Below, in pieces: positions 39,444 through 53,900 of a stretch of 64,000 nt of DNA. This DNA is from Montifringilla adamsi (lineage: Eukaryota > Chordata > Aves > Passeriformes > Passeridae). The notes under the pieces were generated by a model that saw nothing but the letters and a program-made list of their open reading frames with translations, was not told the DNA's origin and searched no databases. Both the position numbers and the translations under genes were made by a program. Where the stretch lies: NCBI GenBank assembly GCA_017590115.1, contig JAGGNK010006560.1, forward strand, positions 620,001 through 684,000, given 5' to 3'. The first letter of the stretch is position 1, and every line of letters starts with the position of its first letter.

Positions 39444-39474
39444 CCCACCCCACCCTACCCCCCACCCCCACCCC
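39444..39474 (-). repeat. C-rich tract, G-quadruplex potential on - strand
   Basis: Six C-runs of 3, 4, 3, 6, 5 and 4 bases, separated by A or TA, occupy 31 bases. The - strand therefore has six consecutive G-runs with 1-2 base loops, which easily meets the usual quadruplex rule (four runs of three or more G with short loops). No gene start is recognised beside it. Confidence 0.8.
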
Positions 39475-40146
39475 TCGCAAATACCAGGTATGTTATTTTA
39501 TTTCAATGACTTCAGTATCTACCACTCCCTATCTCCAACACCCCATGAACAAGCAGGATGGCACGTTGTGAACAGACCTGTTTACTAAGCACACAGGAAT
39601 TTCCAGGATTTGCTCTCAGACAGGCCAGGAGGTTTCCTCCAGGAGACCCAGAGACTGCTGTTCTGGTGTTATTGTGTTCAGAGTTCTCAGCATTTCATGG
39701 GTCACTGTAAATGGCATTTAAGGTTGCTAATCCTTTTAAACTCCTGCCCTGGTTCTTTTCATTAGGTTACTATACCCAGCAATTATATATGCAGGGCAAT
39801 GGAAAGCTCAGATTTTCTCTCTCTTCTGGCTCAAATTCTCAATACTTTAGGAAAATAGAAGCAACCCACTGTACAGAGGCTGTCACCTTAATTTTGTGGA
39901 TTTTGTCATTAAAAGGCAGCTTTTTGCATAAAAATGTCAACAAAAGGATAGCCAAATGCTCATCCAACCAGTGTCTTACACTAGCAGTTGCACCTAGACA
40001 GGAAGGAGAGATTCTTTCCGTGCATATTCTCTCAAACTCAGCTTGGGGCTCTGGTATTTCCAGAGCCCAACGCAAATTCTTGGTATTTGGGTTCCCCACA
40101 TCATCCCTTCCTCCTGTGTTTCCCCAGCTGGTTTGTTTTTTGTGTA

Positions 40147-40172
40147 TTTTTTTTTTTTTTTTTTTTTTTTTT
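40147..40172. repeat. Poly-T run (26)
   Basis: Twenty-six uninterrupted Ts. No retroposon body or flanking duplication is apparent beside it. Confidence 0.85.
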
Positions 40173-43100
40173 AACTCATATACTAGATTCTAGAGGTTTA
40201 CAACATGTGGTAGTGGTATGCAATTTACCAAGGCACCATATGAAACAGATCCTCCTCTTGCTTCTTCTGAGCCTCCGAAAACATCTTGTTGGAGGAGACT
40301 ACTTAGAGACTTTTTTGCCAGCCATGCTTCCACCCCTCTCCAAACACCACAAATACTACAGTGCAAGGTGTCTGTTGCACATCAGCAAGCTAACAAGCAG
40401 AGACTTTATTTTCTCATGGCTGTGGTGGAAATGACTGTATGACATGGAGGAACAGGTTTTCTGCATGTGAATGGCAAGAATGAACATGGTTATCAGAGCT
40501 GCCAGCCCTTGCATGAGCTGGACTCTGCTCGAGGCCTTTTTACTTACGAATTTTTTCAAGCTGACAGTGAAGAAAACAGTCCAAAAATACTGCTGCAACA
40601 GGCTGGAATCTTGTACACTTGATATATGCTGGGCCCAGCTGGGCTTTCTTGTCCAGAACGGTCTGGGCTGAGTCAGCAATTTGAACTCCTGGGTGCCTGA
40701 AGCCAGGACTGTGTTGCCCTATCTGAAAGGACAATATAAATCCCTGTATGTCTGGAAGTAAAGGCCAGATCTTGGCTGCCATGAAGAAGGTGCATGCTCT
40801 CCTGGCAATGCAGCCCTAAGGCATAATGTCTGCAGGAGCTAGAGGGAAATATAATGCTTTTACAGAGGCTGGTCAAGTCATTTATACAGAAGCCACCAGC
40901 AGAATATACAGGGTCCTTGGGTTCACCTTCATCTTCTCCTGAATTCTGAGGCAAAGATCACTCATTCAGATCCAATTTCTTCAACTGTAGGTGAGAAAAA
41001 AACCAACCAGTAAAGGCTCAGTCACCATCTACTTTTCTTGTCCTGTGTGAGTTTCCCCCTCTCCAAATTGTTAAGAGGTAGTTGGTGCATCACCAATGCC
41101 CTTGTCACAGTATTTGGAGGATTTCCTGGCAGACAGCAAAAAACACACAAGCACTGAAGCAACTGACAACAAAGGAGCCTCTGAGCCTCTGGAGCAGTGG
41201 AACACCTCATTGCAGGGAAAGTATCTTCCCTTTGCCCTTGATAGTCACCCATGGGTGAAGAAAAAAAATCCCCAAACCCAGCATTGCCTAAAATGACTCT
41301 TCCCTTAAGAGTACAGCACCCTTCCCATGGATGCCACTTCAACTCCTTTCTTTCATCTTGAATATGGCTTTAAAATTATCAAGATGGGGTAGAGAGAAAA
41401 AACATGGTAGAGAAGGAGGTGCAGGAGGAAATAATACTGGGCAGGAAGAGCAAGTTTGCTGAGAAAAGCAGCCAAGAATAATCCTGTAGAATTTTTGCCT
41501 CATTTATCCTGTACTAGTAAGAAAAGAAGGTACATTCAAGTGTGCAGCTGCTACTGCGTTACTTCTCCAGTCTGAGTCAGCACCAACACACAGTAATGCA
41601 AACATCCCAGTGACTTGATTCCATTATCTGGAATCACCAAGGGACTACTTGGACGAAAAGGCACCCAGCTGCAGCACACTGTTACTGCTTTGCCTGCCAC
41701 ACATTGCTAATGCTTCTCTCAGATGAGTCAGTCAACACTGAGGACCTGTTGGATTGATGAACAGGCAAAGCCATGTCAATCCTACAATAACAGTACCCAA
41801 AGATGTCCTACACTTCTTCCCCTCACCTTGCCCCCTCCCAGCCTTTCTGCAGCTGCAGGGGCCTGAGCACTGGAGACTAACCATCACATTTGAAGATAAC
41901 CAATATAGTTTAACATATTGTCTCTACCTCTTGGGAAGCTTCAGCCCAATCACACCCTTAAATTCACTGTGAATTTGTCAGATTGGACAACAGAGCAGAG
42001 CTACCATTAACCTGCCCTATTTGAGATCATCACCTCCACCCTTCCCACCACCTACAGATGCTTTTCCTCAGGAAGCAATTGTATTGTCATTCACTTTAAC
42101 AAAAGTTATTCAGCTTCTGAATTGGCCTTCAACAAGGCCAGCATCAGAGAGGCACATTAATTACAGGCTCATCCATGAATACCAACCCCTCCCTCATCCA
42201 GAGGGCTTAGCCCACATGAAAGTCCAGCCTTCTGGAAGTTGTTTGCAGCATTCCCTCCAGAATTCTCCAAACAATGTGCTCATAGTACAACTCATATTGA
42301 CCAAACAGGTTAGCCATTAAGCAACCTCTTCACTATAAAGCTTCACACAAAGTCCTTTCCTCTCTTTAGATGTAAAAGACTGTCCTTTAAGGTATGAAGC
42401 CTAAATTAACTCAGCTGCAAGTGTTATTAGACACATGATGGGAACTGCTGTCTGACTGAGAGCTGTTCTTGGCCAAGGAATGAAGCAAAAAAAAAGATCT
42501 GGCATGGCTCAGGCCACAGCGAAGCTGTCTCAAATCATATGTCCCAACAGGGAAAGCAAATACCTTTGTGCTTCATGACTTAGAATTTCCATTTTTACAT
42601 CCTGAAGTTTTTTAACCTCATTTTCTTTGGAAACAAGGCTTAGGCTGTGCCTTGTTTTATGTGTATGTGTGTATGTCCCTACAGACTTTTCAAGTTATTG
42701 GCCAGTTTCAGCAACATTTAACAGATTAAAATCTAAACTTTTCACAGGTATTGTGGAAACTGACTTCTGAGAAAAAGACTAGGGACCTGAGTCAGTAGCA
42801 GTGTGAGATCACTCTGTATTAGTTATCAGTGACTACACTTTAGAAAGGGCCCTTATAAGTGCTGAAAAACTTCTTTCAAATGTGAAAATACAATAATTCA
42901 GTGAGTTGCATATCAGCTACCCAAGGGTATGGCCAGCCTTGAGCTGAACATCTGTAAGTCCTTCACTCTGGCACTCAAGAAGTTCTTGTTTGAGTTCTTA
43001 CAGACCTTGACTCCCATCCTCCTCCCTAATTCTGTAGATTCAGCTCTTCCAGTCCTCACTGACTTCCTTTGGTGTTCCAATGCCATTTGTTTTGTCAGCT

Positions 43101-44443
43101 CTGTGATAACTAGGTGCCTGGATGGAATGATGGCATGAAAATAAACTCCCTGATAAATAATGCATCTCTCTAACTCTTACCTTCCCTCCCTCGAGAGTGA
43201 AAGGTTGTCATATTTGTTTTCACCTTTACATTCAGCCGGCTGAAGAAAACTGCTGGCATCTACACCTTGTGCAGACTCTTGGAGAGGCCAGATTTGCAAA
43301 TTCATGCTCCTTATCCCTGCATCATCATTAGAAGTTGGTAGCTTTTTCTGTGAACAACACAAATAGTGGATCTCTTCTCCTTCTGCAAAAGTCTGGTAAG
43401 CAGAGGAATGGTCATTTAATTTTTGCCCTGATTTTCAAGCAAAGAGTGTGGATGGATAGTTAAAAGAAGAGGAATATTTTTTGCACATCAGCAAAATGAA
43501 TGAGAAAAGACAAGACATCTTGTCAGTGAAATGTGAAGGCAAATTCTGTTGTGAAGTGTCCAAACTCTTAAGATTTTTGTAAGTCCTTAGCTCTTGCAGA
43601 GACACAGTTCCTACTCAGGTCACTGAGAATTTCTACCTGAGCACAGATTGAATGAAATTAATAGGTTTTAGATACAGCCCCAGAAGGTTCAAACCCTTAT
43701 TTCAGAATTTGGTTTGTTCTAGAAGTTGCAAGTGACTCTTTTGGGCACTTTACTATATTTTTCTTTTTCTACAAATAGGGAGCCTATGGAACAAGATGAA
43801 AAGTGACCATCTCTTAACACAGAGACAGGAATAGTCCAAAGGGCTGCCATACAAGTTTTTCCAATCTCCACCCTGCCAGGATAATGTACTGCCCACTGTG
43901 AAGCTACCTCTGGGCTAAAAGAGCCCTGCAGCCCCCATGCTGATTTGGGAGTTTGGCCTTTCTGCTGTGGCTGCCAAAAGTGACATGAGTTAGTGCTAGG
44001 TTTGCTTTCTATTAATAGCTCTGCTGAGATCATGAGGTTTCTTAAGCTCTCAGTGTCCAACTGAAAACTTTCAGTCAGGAGTGCTCTTTTCTAATGGAAT
44101 CACACTGTTGACCTAGAGGTGAAAGATGATTTAATCTGTGTTTCCACTAAAACAACTTTATGGCTCAGAGTTCATTCTAATCCATAAGTACTCTGAAAGC
44201 AGTCCTAGAAATGAATATGAACGTATGTGGTTGCATCTATACACAGCAGTGTGTCTTTGAGCATCTGCACTTGAATGCAAAGATCTGAACTACTCAGAGT
44301 GAGTAATTTAGACATTTGTAATTATGGCACAGCCTGGGTTTATTAAGGCTACCCATTAATGAACTTTGAAGTATATTTAAAATGCATAGAAGTGGAGTTA
44401 AGATGAGGCAGGTTCAATTTCAAATTAATGGCTGCAATCCACT

Positions 44444-44500
44444 AATTGAAATAGAAATAGAATAGTAATAACAAATTGAAATAGTATTAGAAATACTGGG
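44444..44500. repeat. Short AT-rich direct duplication
   Basis: AATTGAAATAG occurs at 44444-44454 and again at 44474-44484, with similar AGAAATA words following. It is a local 30-bp duplication in AT-rich DNA. Confidence 0.5.
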
Positions 44501-44693
44501 GATCCACAAAGTCTGTCATTACACCACATTCTGATGGAAAGCAAAAAGTTCTAAAAGTGCACATGGCAGTCATACAAGGAGTTCTGACTGAACCTCTGTG
44601 CCCGCTAAACACAGGTCTAGGCTAACTCCAGGAAGAAATTGAACTGAACTCAGAACTGAGCTGTTCATACTGAAGTCAACTAGGCCCACAAAT

Positions 44694-44950
44694 CATGGAA
44701 TCATAGAATATGCTGAATTAGAAGGTATCCATCAGGATCATAAAGTCCAACTCTTGGTCCTGCAAAGGATATCACAAGAATCATGCCATGTGCATGAGAG
44801 CATTGTCCAAATGCTTCTTGAGCTCTGTCAGGCTGATGCTGTGACCACTTCCCTGGGGAGCCTGTTCCAGTGCTCAGTCACCCTTTGGGTGAAAAGACTT
44901 TTTCTTAGTATCTAACCTAAACAGACTCTGACACAGTTTCATGGTGTTAG
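44694..44950 (-). mobile_element. CR1-like LINE 3' end fragment
   Basis: The + strand begins AATCATGGAATCATAGAAT, the reverse complement of the CR1 3' terminal repeat (ATTCTATG-type octamers). It continues through typical CR1 3' sequence: a TCCAACTC-type block near 44747, GGGGAGCCTGTTCCAGTGCTC (here split as GGGGAGCCTGTTCC then AGTGCTCAGTCACC) near 44856-44883, and GGTGAAAAGACTTTTTCTTA after it. Homology fades near 44950. The element therefore lies on the - strand and is a 5'-truncated copy of about 257 bp containing only the 3' end and no reverse transcriptase. It is moderately diverged, so it is an old insertion. CR1 is the dominant LINE of birds and common in other reptiles, and this copy is the best clue to the host. 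Confidence 0.85.
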
Positions 44951-47900
44951 AGTTTTTTGCTAAAATTACTGAAAAAGTCCGGAAAATAATTTTTCAGCAT
45001 ATCTCAGTAAATTTCATGAGCACTCTAAAAAAACAGTGAGACAATTTCTGATGCCTTCTTCTTCCTCCTGAATTCTCAACACTAAAATTGGAGATGGGGC
45101 CAAGCCTGGGTTTAGATCCAGACCTGGTTTACAGGTTAGCTTTGGCCTAAATCCTTTGGATGCATCCTCCTAAATATTTAAATCCAGGTCAAACCTGTAC
45201 TTTTGAAGCAAATCTTCTGGTCCTTGCTACTGCCTGTTTATGTTGCAAAGAGGTCTCAGGGCACATGAGACCTCTCTCAGATGGAACTAGGCAGTAGGAT
45301 GCATTCCCACTGTCTATGACTACAGGACCCTGCCTAATGTGAAGCAGAGGCATCAGGATGTCTAACATGATCACTGGATCCTTAGCACCAGTGGTTCAGG
45401 TCTGCAGACCCACTCAGGCCCTGCAATGGAGCCTAATAGAGACATGACATAGCATGGAAATGTCTGAGCAGACATTAGATACAAAGCATGTTGCTTTGTG
45501 TGGCTTACACCCCTTCTTAAAATGTGCGTGTTCATGTTGAAAGAGAAGGAAACAAGCATTGCTGCCATGAGTAGAGACCATGGCCACTGCTCAGTGAAAT
45601 CTTGGTTCAGACTATGAAGGGAGCATTAGAAATACTGTTTTCATGCACTGGTAGCACAGAGCAGGATGTCAGCAAAAATGATTCCTGCTGCATTTCCTGG
45701 GCTTGATTATGACAGGGTGTTTGTGTGAAAAATAACAGAAGCAGAGGTGGCTTTGCAAGGCGCAAAGTGTTGGGTGTGGTAGCAGATCTCAGAACTGCCA
45801 GTACAGGGTAAAAATGTGAGTGTGGTCTGCTGAGGCCCTTGGGAGCCCAAGGGACCCTTGACATAAGTACCTGCCTTCAGAGCAAGGCACTCTCAGGCAT
45901 GTCCCCCTGGAAAGTCAGCCAGCTGCCTGCCAGGCCACCTGTTGGAGGGGTAGCTGGCAGTGGGGCAGGGCAGCTTGAGATTGCCTTCTCTGAGCACAGC
46001 CAGTACCTCACAGCTTGTCTGTACAGTGGTGTTGCTGCCAGGAGCCTGCCTCTGACTCCTCTGCTGCCAGTGGTTTATCTCCAGCAAGGAAATGTTTTCT
46101 GACCTTTTGTAAAAATATGATTTAATCTTAACTGTTCCAGTAGGCTGTAGCTTGCTAAACACACAAGGCAGATTAAGCCTGTTAAGATACTTGTTTACCA
46201 AAGATGATTAACAATGGCTTTAGAAGTTGTATGTAATCCGTGGTTTAGCAAGACCAGGATAAACATACAGGCAATATTTTCCCACCTGAGATTTAGTTAT
46301 GATATAGGAAATAAGGGGACCAGAAAAGAGAGTTTACTTCTTAATTTTCCCATTGGAGATGGGATTTGTGAGTTTTCTGTGAGCAGTGCTTATCACAACA
46401 GCCTTATCACAAATGGCCAGCAGATTAATTTGTCACCTCATACAGGATAATGCAACCGTGTATAGCTCAAAGTTATTAATATGAACATGAACACACTACC
46501 TTTACAACTGTAGATTATTTGAAATTAAAAGCAGCTGAACTTTCTGGAGACACTAAAATGATTTTGTATTAGTATGTTATAGGAAGAAATAAGATTATAG
46601 GAGAGGCTTTGGCTCACACTGGGGTTTGAGGAATCAGTGTCCATCCATACTGAAACTTATACCTGCACATGACCTGAGATCCTCTTTGAAACAATCTCTA
46701 AAATTTGTTGGGTAGGATTTCTCTCCTAGTAGGTTACCCACCTACACATATCCTGTATCACAGATCTTCAGTTTTGAAATGGAATGTTTTCTCTCTCTAG
46801 CTTGTTTTCCACATAATCACACAATTATTGATTTCTGTGTTATTGTTGCCCATGATTTCTGCATGCCACTAGCTGTTTCATTGCTCTGTGCTCATTGCAT
46901 TCCATATTTACCTGTGTAAGTAAAATTCTTCTCTTCCACTGCCAGTTCCCAGTTTCTTTGCAGCAGGTTTCTCCCAGTGTCACAGTTGCCAGCCCATGGC
47001 TAGGGGTCAAGAGGCATCAGAGCTTAACTTTCATCATATGGTAATACAAGCGCCTTCTTTGGCTGAGTGCCTACCTGCTGCAGCTGAGCCTCTGCTGAAA
47101 TGAATGCAAGACAGTCCTGGTTTAAATAAAGCCCTGGGCACTTCTGCAGTGCACAGCAATACAGATCTGCTCATGCCCAGGAAGGCAAGGTAGCCCTGCC
47201 AGCTCCTTTGAGCCCTTTATACCCTAGTGATCAGTGTAATGAGCAAGCTGAGTCTCCCTTCAATCACTCCACACTACAGAGCAGATGACAAGGTGGGCTC
47301 ATTAGCCCTTTCACATTAAAAATGCCAACATCAATTTGATGTGAACCATCCTTTTTCGCAACACATATGAACTTGCAAGAAAAAATAAACCAAAAAAACC
47401 CACAGCCTGTTTATATTCCCTAGCCATCTCAATACAGACCTGCTGTCTGATGCTTCATTTCCTCCAGTGTGGCTGCAGTGTATACCAATCAAGGGATTTT
47501 TCTTGGGCAAAGATATGGCATTCTCCTCAGCAGTGGAAATGAGGATAGCAATAACCCTTTTTAAACTATATAAGGTGAAAAACAAAAGAGACACAAAAGT
47601 GACAGCAGTGACAGCTCTCTGTCATAAGGTCCTGAAAGTTGCTGTGAATAAAAGAATGAGTGCAAAATTAAAGACTGATCAAAGGTTTGCTGTTTAACAT
47701 GGGGCACATAATCCTGCAGGAGAGGCATCTTCTATGTTATGCTTGGCCAACACATGCAGACACCAACAAGCCTCAGAGGCACAGCAGGCTTGGCAGATCT
47801 CTCGCGTGGCTTTGACACTCCCTGACACTCCTCTCCCTCCGCGCTTGGGAATCCCACCAGCACCAGACACTATTTGATACATGCTGGGGGTGGCAGTGAA

Positions 47901-50900
47901 GGTGGTTCATAAGGGAGGCAGAGTTTGGCCCTTACTGTGAGGGTGACACTTTGAGAGGTGCAGGCTACCCCCCACGAAGGGGTTACACCATTTCAGGCTC
48001 CCCAGGGCAATGAGGCTGTGCACAGACCAGACCTCATTGCCTTAACTGGGGCTACCTCTGCACCGCCCTGCAGGGTTGATTTTTCCTGAGACTGAATGTC
48101 CCTGCAACTGCCTCATGAAAACAGATATAATCTGAATACTGACCAGCCCCAAAAGCTATTTATGAGACTTGTGTAATTAAACATTCATCACTTCAGCTGA
48201 AATATAGAGATCAAAATGCAAGATGTAATTATGAAGCATTATTATGGTGATAGTGTGGCTAAAACTGATTCAAGAGGGACAGCTCTCCAGCCTTGCACCT
48301 TTTTGTCAAGATCTTTTTCACTCCTTAGGGATTAGGAGTTGAAAAGCTGGGGGCCTAATATTGATGTGTGTTGCCTTATTTCTTATGTGGCCAGCAGCAC
48401 TGCTGTGCATGACAAGTGGGACCCTCTCTTTCTGTGTTCCAGGACATGAGGACTTTCAGTGACAAGGCATTTACTCACCAAGAACTATTAAGAGGGAAGG
48501 AAACCTCTAGAGAACCTGCCTGCTCACTGTGTGAATGACAGTTTTCACTAGCTTCATAAGTAACAGCTGAAATACAAGATGAAGACCAGAGCAGAGCCTT
48601 ATCAAAGTGTCATCCATGGTTATGAGACACACAGTGTTCTCATTTGGGCTTCTCTCTCCTCTCTGGCATCCCAAACTGCTGGTAAAAAAAAAAAAAAAGC
48701 TTTGAGAGCAAGAGCAGGACTTGCTCAAAGGACCATTAAGCAGAGTGTGTTGGAGTAGATGGATTAAGACCACTTTTTCCTTGTCTGAGGGTAGAAATGC
48801 AGCTCAGAGCAGTATGCCCAAGGCACCTCTTGAATATTTGGGGGTGGAACTGTCTGTACATCTCCATCACTTCACCCTGGACAGATTTTAAGTTCCAGTT
48901 ACAAAAGCAAAGCAAACTGAAGCTGCTCCACAGGAGGAGACACTGCTTCTGCTCCCAGGTCCTTTACATAATCCTCCCTAGGGAAGCACCCCCACAGCTG
49001 TGTGAATACTGAGGATGGTGAAGATTCACTAGCTGCATCTGCACCAGGAAACAAAGCAGGGTTGGGCATGAGCACTGACTCTAAACTCTGAGTGTCCACA
49101 CCATCACATTTTGAGCATGCTGATGGACATGATTTTGGCCCATGACAGCTAGTCCCCACTAGGCAGCAGCTGGGGAGAACATAAGACAGGGGGAATGTCA
49201 TCCTGTTTTGAAGACTGAGAAAATTCAGCAGCACAAGCAATGAACTGTAGTACCTCAGTTTGCCTCAGAGTTCAAAAATGGTCTCTGGGTTGAGTTATTT
49301 ATTTGTATAGGGAGCTGTTGGAAGCCTGAGCACAGAGACTGTGGCCAGACCAGGACTGAAGCACAGACTAGTCTCTTTTCTATTCAAAATGTCCTGCTAG
49401 AGCTGGAAAGAGGCTTTAATCTCATTTTGCTTTCCCTTCTGTGGGTAAACCCAAGATATGATTCTCAAGGACTGTTACTGTAGCCGTTGGTTTCAAATGT
49501 CTACCCCATGGCACTGCTCCCATGAAGTCTGCATAAACACAGGGCTTCTGCAAGAAACTGACCCCCCTTTCTTCACAAAAAGTGCCATGGGTGGGCAAAC
49601 AGAGTTCTGGCCGAGAGGGCACCAGCCATGGAGCAGGTGGCATGGACAGCTCTCCCCATCCCCTCCCAGCAACCTGCTAGGTGACTCCGAGCTCCTGGGG
49701 TATGGCTTTTCTGTCAAGACAAGCTGAAGAGTTAATCTGGCAGGTAGACCCAGCTTGAATTGCATGATCTGAATTCAGATTGAGTAAGTGTAATTAGATG
49801 ATGAGAACCTCATGGCAGGGTGTGCCCTAGTTTCAGTCAAAGGTGGAACATTATTAAGTACCATTTACATCCAGAGAAACACCCACTTTTGAAGTTGCTG
49901 ATGCCAGTAACACATACTTTGCATTTAACACCCTCAGTGAAATGGGAAGTCAGTGGCAGAACACAGAGTTTCTGATTTGATTGCTGCCAGCACAGTGATT
50001 AATGAGTTTCAAAACACCCCATCAGCCAATTTTGATGGATACAAACCCTTTAATAGGACTCTCTAGCTGGATCCTTGTTACTTGGATTTAGTGCTAGACC
50101 AGTTAGACCATAAATTATTTTCTCTTTGGGAAAAAGAGCAAGCTTCTCCAAGATAAACAACTCAGGGTTTTTGTTTCATAGAGAATAGCTGCAGGACCAG
50201 GGATGCAGTACATTTTGTGCTCCTTACCTATCAACATGCAATTAGGAGTAATTGCTCTGCACCATAGGCCACCCTTTGGGTGGGCGGAAGAAAGGCTGGG
50301 GGCAAAAAACCCTCTAAGCCTCAATTTAAGAAGCATGCTAAGGCAGTGAGACCAAAATACACACAAAATGGACCTGTTGTAGTATATTATTAATCATAAA
50401 AACAATTCTGATCCATCTGCAATATTGCAAGAGTTCGTGGCAATTTAAAATGAGGCAGAGATTTGTCTTCCCCTCATTAATTCATTGGGGAAGAGTATGG
50501 TGCAGTAACTGCACCTTGCTTGTTAGTTTGTTTATGTTTAATTTAACCTAGACGTTAGATATAAAATGAGCAAAGAGAATTCTGTTCCCCAGAGTGAACA
50601 AGAACAGGTGGAAAAAACATTTTGGGGTTTCCTGAGTTTGCATATCCTCTGTTTAAAATTTTGGGCATAAAGTAACTCCTGTACACCTTGAAAAATGAGA
50701 GTTTCTCTCCTCTATTACCTTTTGCACAACCACAGGAGTTGCCAGTGCAGGACCCTCAAGTATCCAGGTGAAGAGGAGTGTGAGAAGCCGGTCCCAACCG
50801 CTGCATAGGAAAAAGGTGCAAGAACTCCTGCAGCTGGCATGCATTGAATAATTATTCTATCAGAAGAATAATGTGCAAAAATATTTGATCAAATTACTTT

Positions 50901-53900
50901 TTATTACACTGAAGTGGAGCACAGTGACTGGGGAACAATGAGATTTCCACACAAGATCATATCATCTGTCCACCCATCCTAGATGTCTGCCTCTGGCCAT
51001 AACAGGAATAGCTTTAAGCCAAGTGTGCTGCTGCTCACTTAGGGCCTTGTATTGAATTATACTCATTTACAGCTCCCCAGAGGAGCTTAGTGTCTGTCTT
51101 TGGCAAAAAGAGGAAGGAAAGAATGAACCACTGCTGTTTCCACCGGTGGGCAGGAGCAAACCCATCTCCTACAACAAAGACCCACTGCCTTACCCTCCAA
51201 ATGGTTCCAGCTCCAGGTTTTGCCAGGAGACCCACCAGTCCTCAGCAGCACCACCACAGAAGCAGCAGGACCATTTCTGAAATGTTTCAAACAAATACTC
51301 CTGCCCCAGTTTCATGCCCCAGATCCATGTGAGCATGGATCATTTCCAAAACCTGCAATGACACATCTATCTAATACAAAATCACTAGCTGCAGAGCCAT
51401 CCTGTGTGAATGTCTTCTTTTCTATAATGTCAGACCACTGTGAAAACTTGCTCTTGTCCCTTGGATGAGGGGCACAGAAGTGATGGGAATCCTTGCTGCA
51501 CATGGCTGGGGAAAACACTTGCCTCAGGCAGTAGTGCTACTGTCTCCTCCACATCTCAGTCGTACTAGGGGTGAACTGCAATAAGTGGGATTCCTCTCTG
51601 TCTGTCACAATCTCTTATTCTTCCAGCCTGGCTCAAGGGGCTGCCTCTCATTAAAGAAATGCTGAGAGTGTGGAATGTGAGTATAAGAGCAGGGAAAGGT
51701 GTAGTATCACCGTGTGGGCCATGCCCCATCTCTTCCACACACTTCACCCCATTGCAGGGCTTTGGAGGCTTCAGGTTGCCCCCAGGAGCAGACATTGGAG
51801 CAGAGAACAATAGGAGGTGACAGCAGAATAGCTAAAGCCTCCCTAAACTGAAGTCTGTGAAACTTTGGCATTAGGGGATCACTCTGGTCTGTATTCTAGA
51901 GCCTCCAATAAATACTCCCCATCTCCAAGTCAGTTTGTGGAGCATGTCTGTAACTCCTGCTGATTTCATGCACTGCAGAGCTTCTCACAGAAATCTGTGC
52001 TTTCACAGTGCAGTTGGCACCTGGGATTGATGCTGCACATGGGTCTGTAGCAGCAAACATCTGTGCAGGGGCTGTTAATCTGCAGGATCTATATTAGAGT
52101 TTCTTCAGACCCACTGCAACATGAAGCAATGCAGCAGCTGCCAAAAACCTGTCCATGGCCTGCACTAAGCACACCTGCAAGTGCAAAAGGTGAAGCTTTT
52201 CCCCTCTCAACTCATCAATTAAACTTTGCTGCAGTGACCAACAGTGCAACATACTTTTATACTCCAACGGACTTTTTGTCTCTAACACAAATGGGATATG
52301 TTTGTGGTGGGAAAGCACATGTACAGGTCTTGCTGCTGCAACCAGATCCTGCCACTGAGATAGCTGGAGACAGGAACAATAACTGGCAGTAGGGCACAAC
52401 TAGCATCTCCCTTTTCGGGTACAGGTCCTTCTGGCCATTGGTGTCATTTGTCCCCAGAGTGTCCTTGCAAGTTCCCAAGTGTCGGTGGGACTTCATGGAA
52501 ATTAGAAGGTGGAAACTTTTCAAGCAATAGACCAAACTGCTGCTTATGGACAAGTGAGGATGAAAAAGGACTCTTCCTTGGTAATGATGTTGTCCAAGCC
52601 AGTGTACTTCTCTAAACTTCACATAGCAATGGGAAATGTAATGTGCTCTCCCCAGGAGCTCAGCTTTATTCAGCTCTCCTCCGCTTGGGTGTCATACTCA
52701 AGCAGGTATTGCAGATGCTGAGGAAAGACAGGGGCTTTAATTCCCTTATTCCCTGCAGCCATGAGGATATGGGGACAAAAGTCACCTGGAGTTGTTTGGT
52801 ACAATGTTGACTCGCCAGTTCCAGCTTAGGAACTCTGCTGTCCCAGGCAAACAGCACCCTTCAGAGACAGGTGCTGGCAGAGAGCAACTTGCCACAGTGT
52901 TGTGACTGGCCTCCCTCTTTCTAAACTCTGTCCCAGCCCACCACTCTCCCAGCAGTGACTCCTGGAAATTTTCCTTTGTTAAGCGGGAGGACGCTATCTT
53001 AATGGCACACCAATGCTCTTCTTAACAGGGCAGGCAGTGTTAACTCATTTTTTTCTCAAGCCTCTTCACAGGCCTTCTGCTGTCTCCCAGCTGAAGCTGG
53101 GTGTCAAAGCCACACAGGTTTGGGCCTGTGCAGTGCATTTGTGTCATACCACATGAGAACAGGCCTTGTCGTGCCTGGCCTCACCCTACAGCTTTCCTCC
53201 AGTGCTCCAGCAAGCCAAGCTACTGAGGCAGGTCACCCAAAGCCCAGCGCCAGCAGAGTCTTTGGACATATGCTGCTGTATGTGTGGAAAAATAAACCCA
53301 GATACTCCAGCTCACAAGCAGCACAGCTGCTACAAAATACTGACCATTTAAAAGCAGGGCATTTATTTCCTGTAAGGGTCTTCTGCCCATCACCTGTTCA
53401 CAACCGGACTGCTTTTCACTCCTCTCTTCCCCTCAAGCCCATAGCACCATGGCATGATAAAACTATGAATGCGTTGAATGGAAGGGATATTAAAACTAAT
53501 GGAAATGAAGCTAATTGTTCCTAGCAGTATTCAATTCTCAGCTTTGGCAGAGAGTAAGGAACAATAATTATTTCAGCTACTGAAATTCAGATAGGCAGTG
53601 CAGAGCCTTGTGAGAATCAGGAATCCAGTAGAATCTACAATAACAGGTAAGCAAGAGGAAGATGCATTGAGCTCCACCTGCATAAAAAGCTGTCCAGGAA
53701 AGATGGCAAAGTTCACATTTTCTCAGGACCTGCTGGGATGGATGTCACTGCTGCTGTACTGGGCTACGTTTTAGTGTCCTCTTTATGTAATCAACATTTC
53801 GGCCTGGGTCAAAAGTTCCTTGTTACTAATGGATCCAGGTTGATCACATGCCACGTCAGCTTTGTTTAGGGCTGTTGTCAGAAGTCATAAATCACAGCCC

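Larger units (their letters stand above)
37193..44693. other. Non-coding stretch, no gene recognised
   Basis: About 7.5 kb with only short overlapping frames on both strands. The 160-codon (39711-40193) and 148-codon (39988-40434) + strand frames run through a poly-T tract that encodes poly-Phe and overlap each other, so they are rejected. Listed separately are a C-rich quadruplex-type tract, a poly-T run and a short AT-rich duplication. Confidence 0.6.

Noticed and set aside
39711..40434. Overlapping 160- and 148-codon + strand frames with a hydrophobic stretch
   Set aside because: The hydrophobic segment is poly-Phe from a T26 run. The frames overlap one another and show no family signal.
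48684..48698. A15 run as a second retrocopy tail
   Set aside because: No AATAAA close upstream and no flanking duplication seen.
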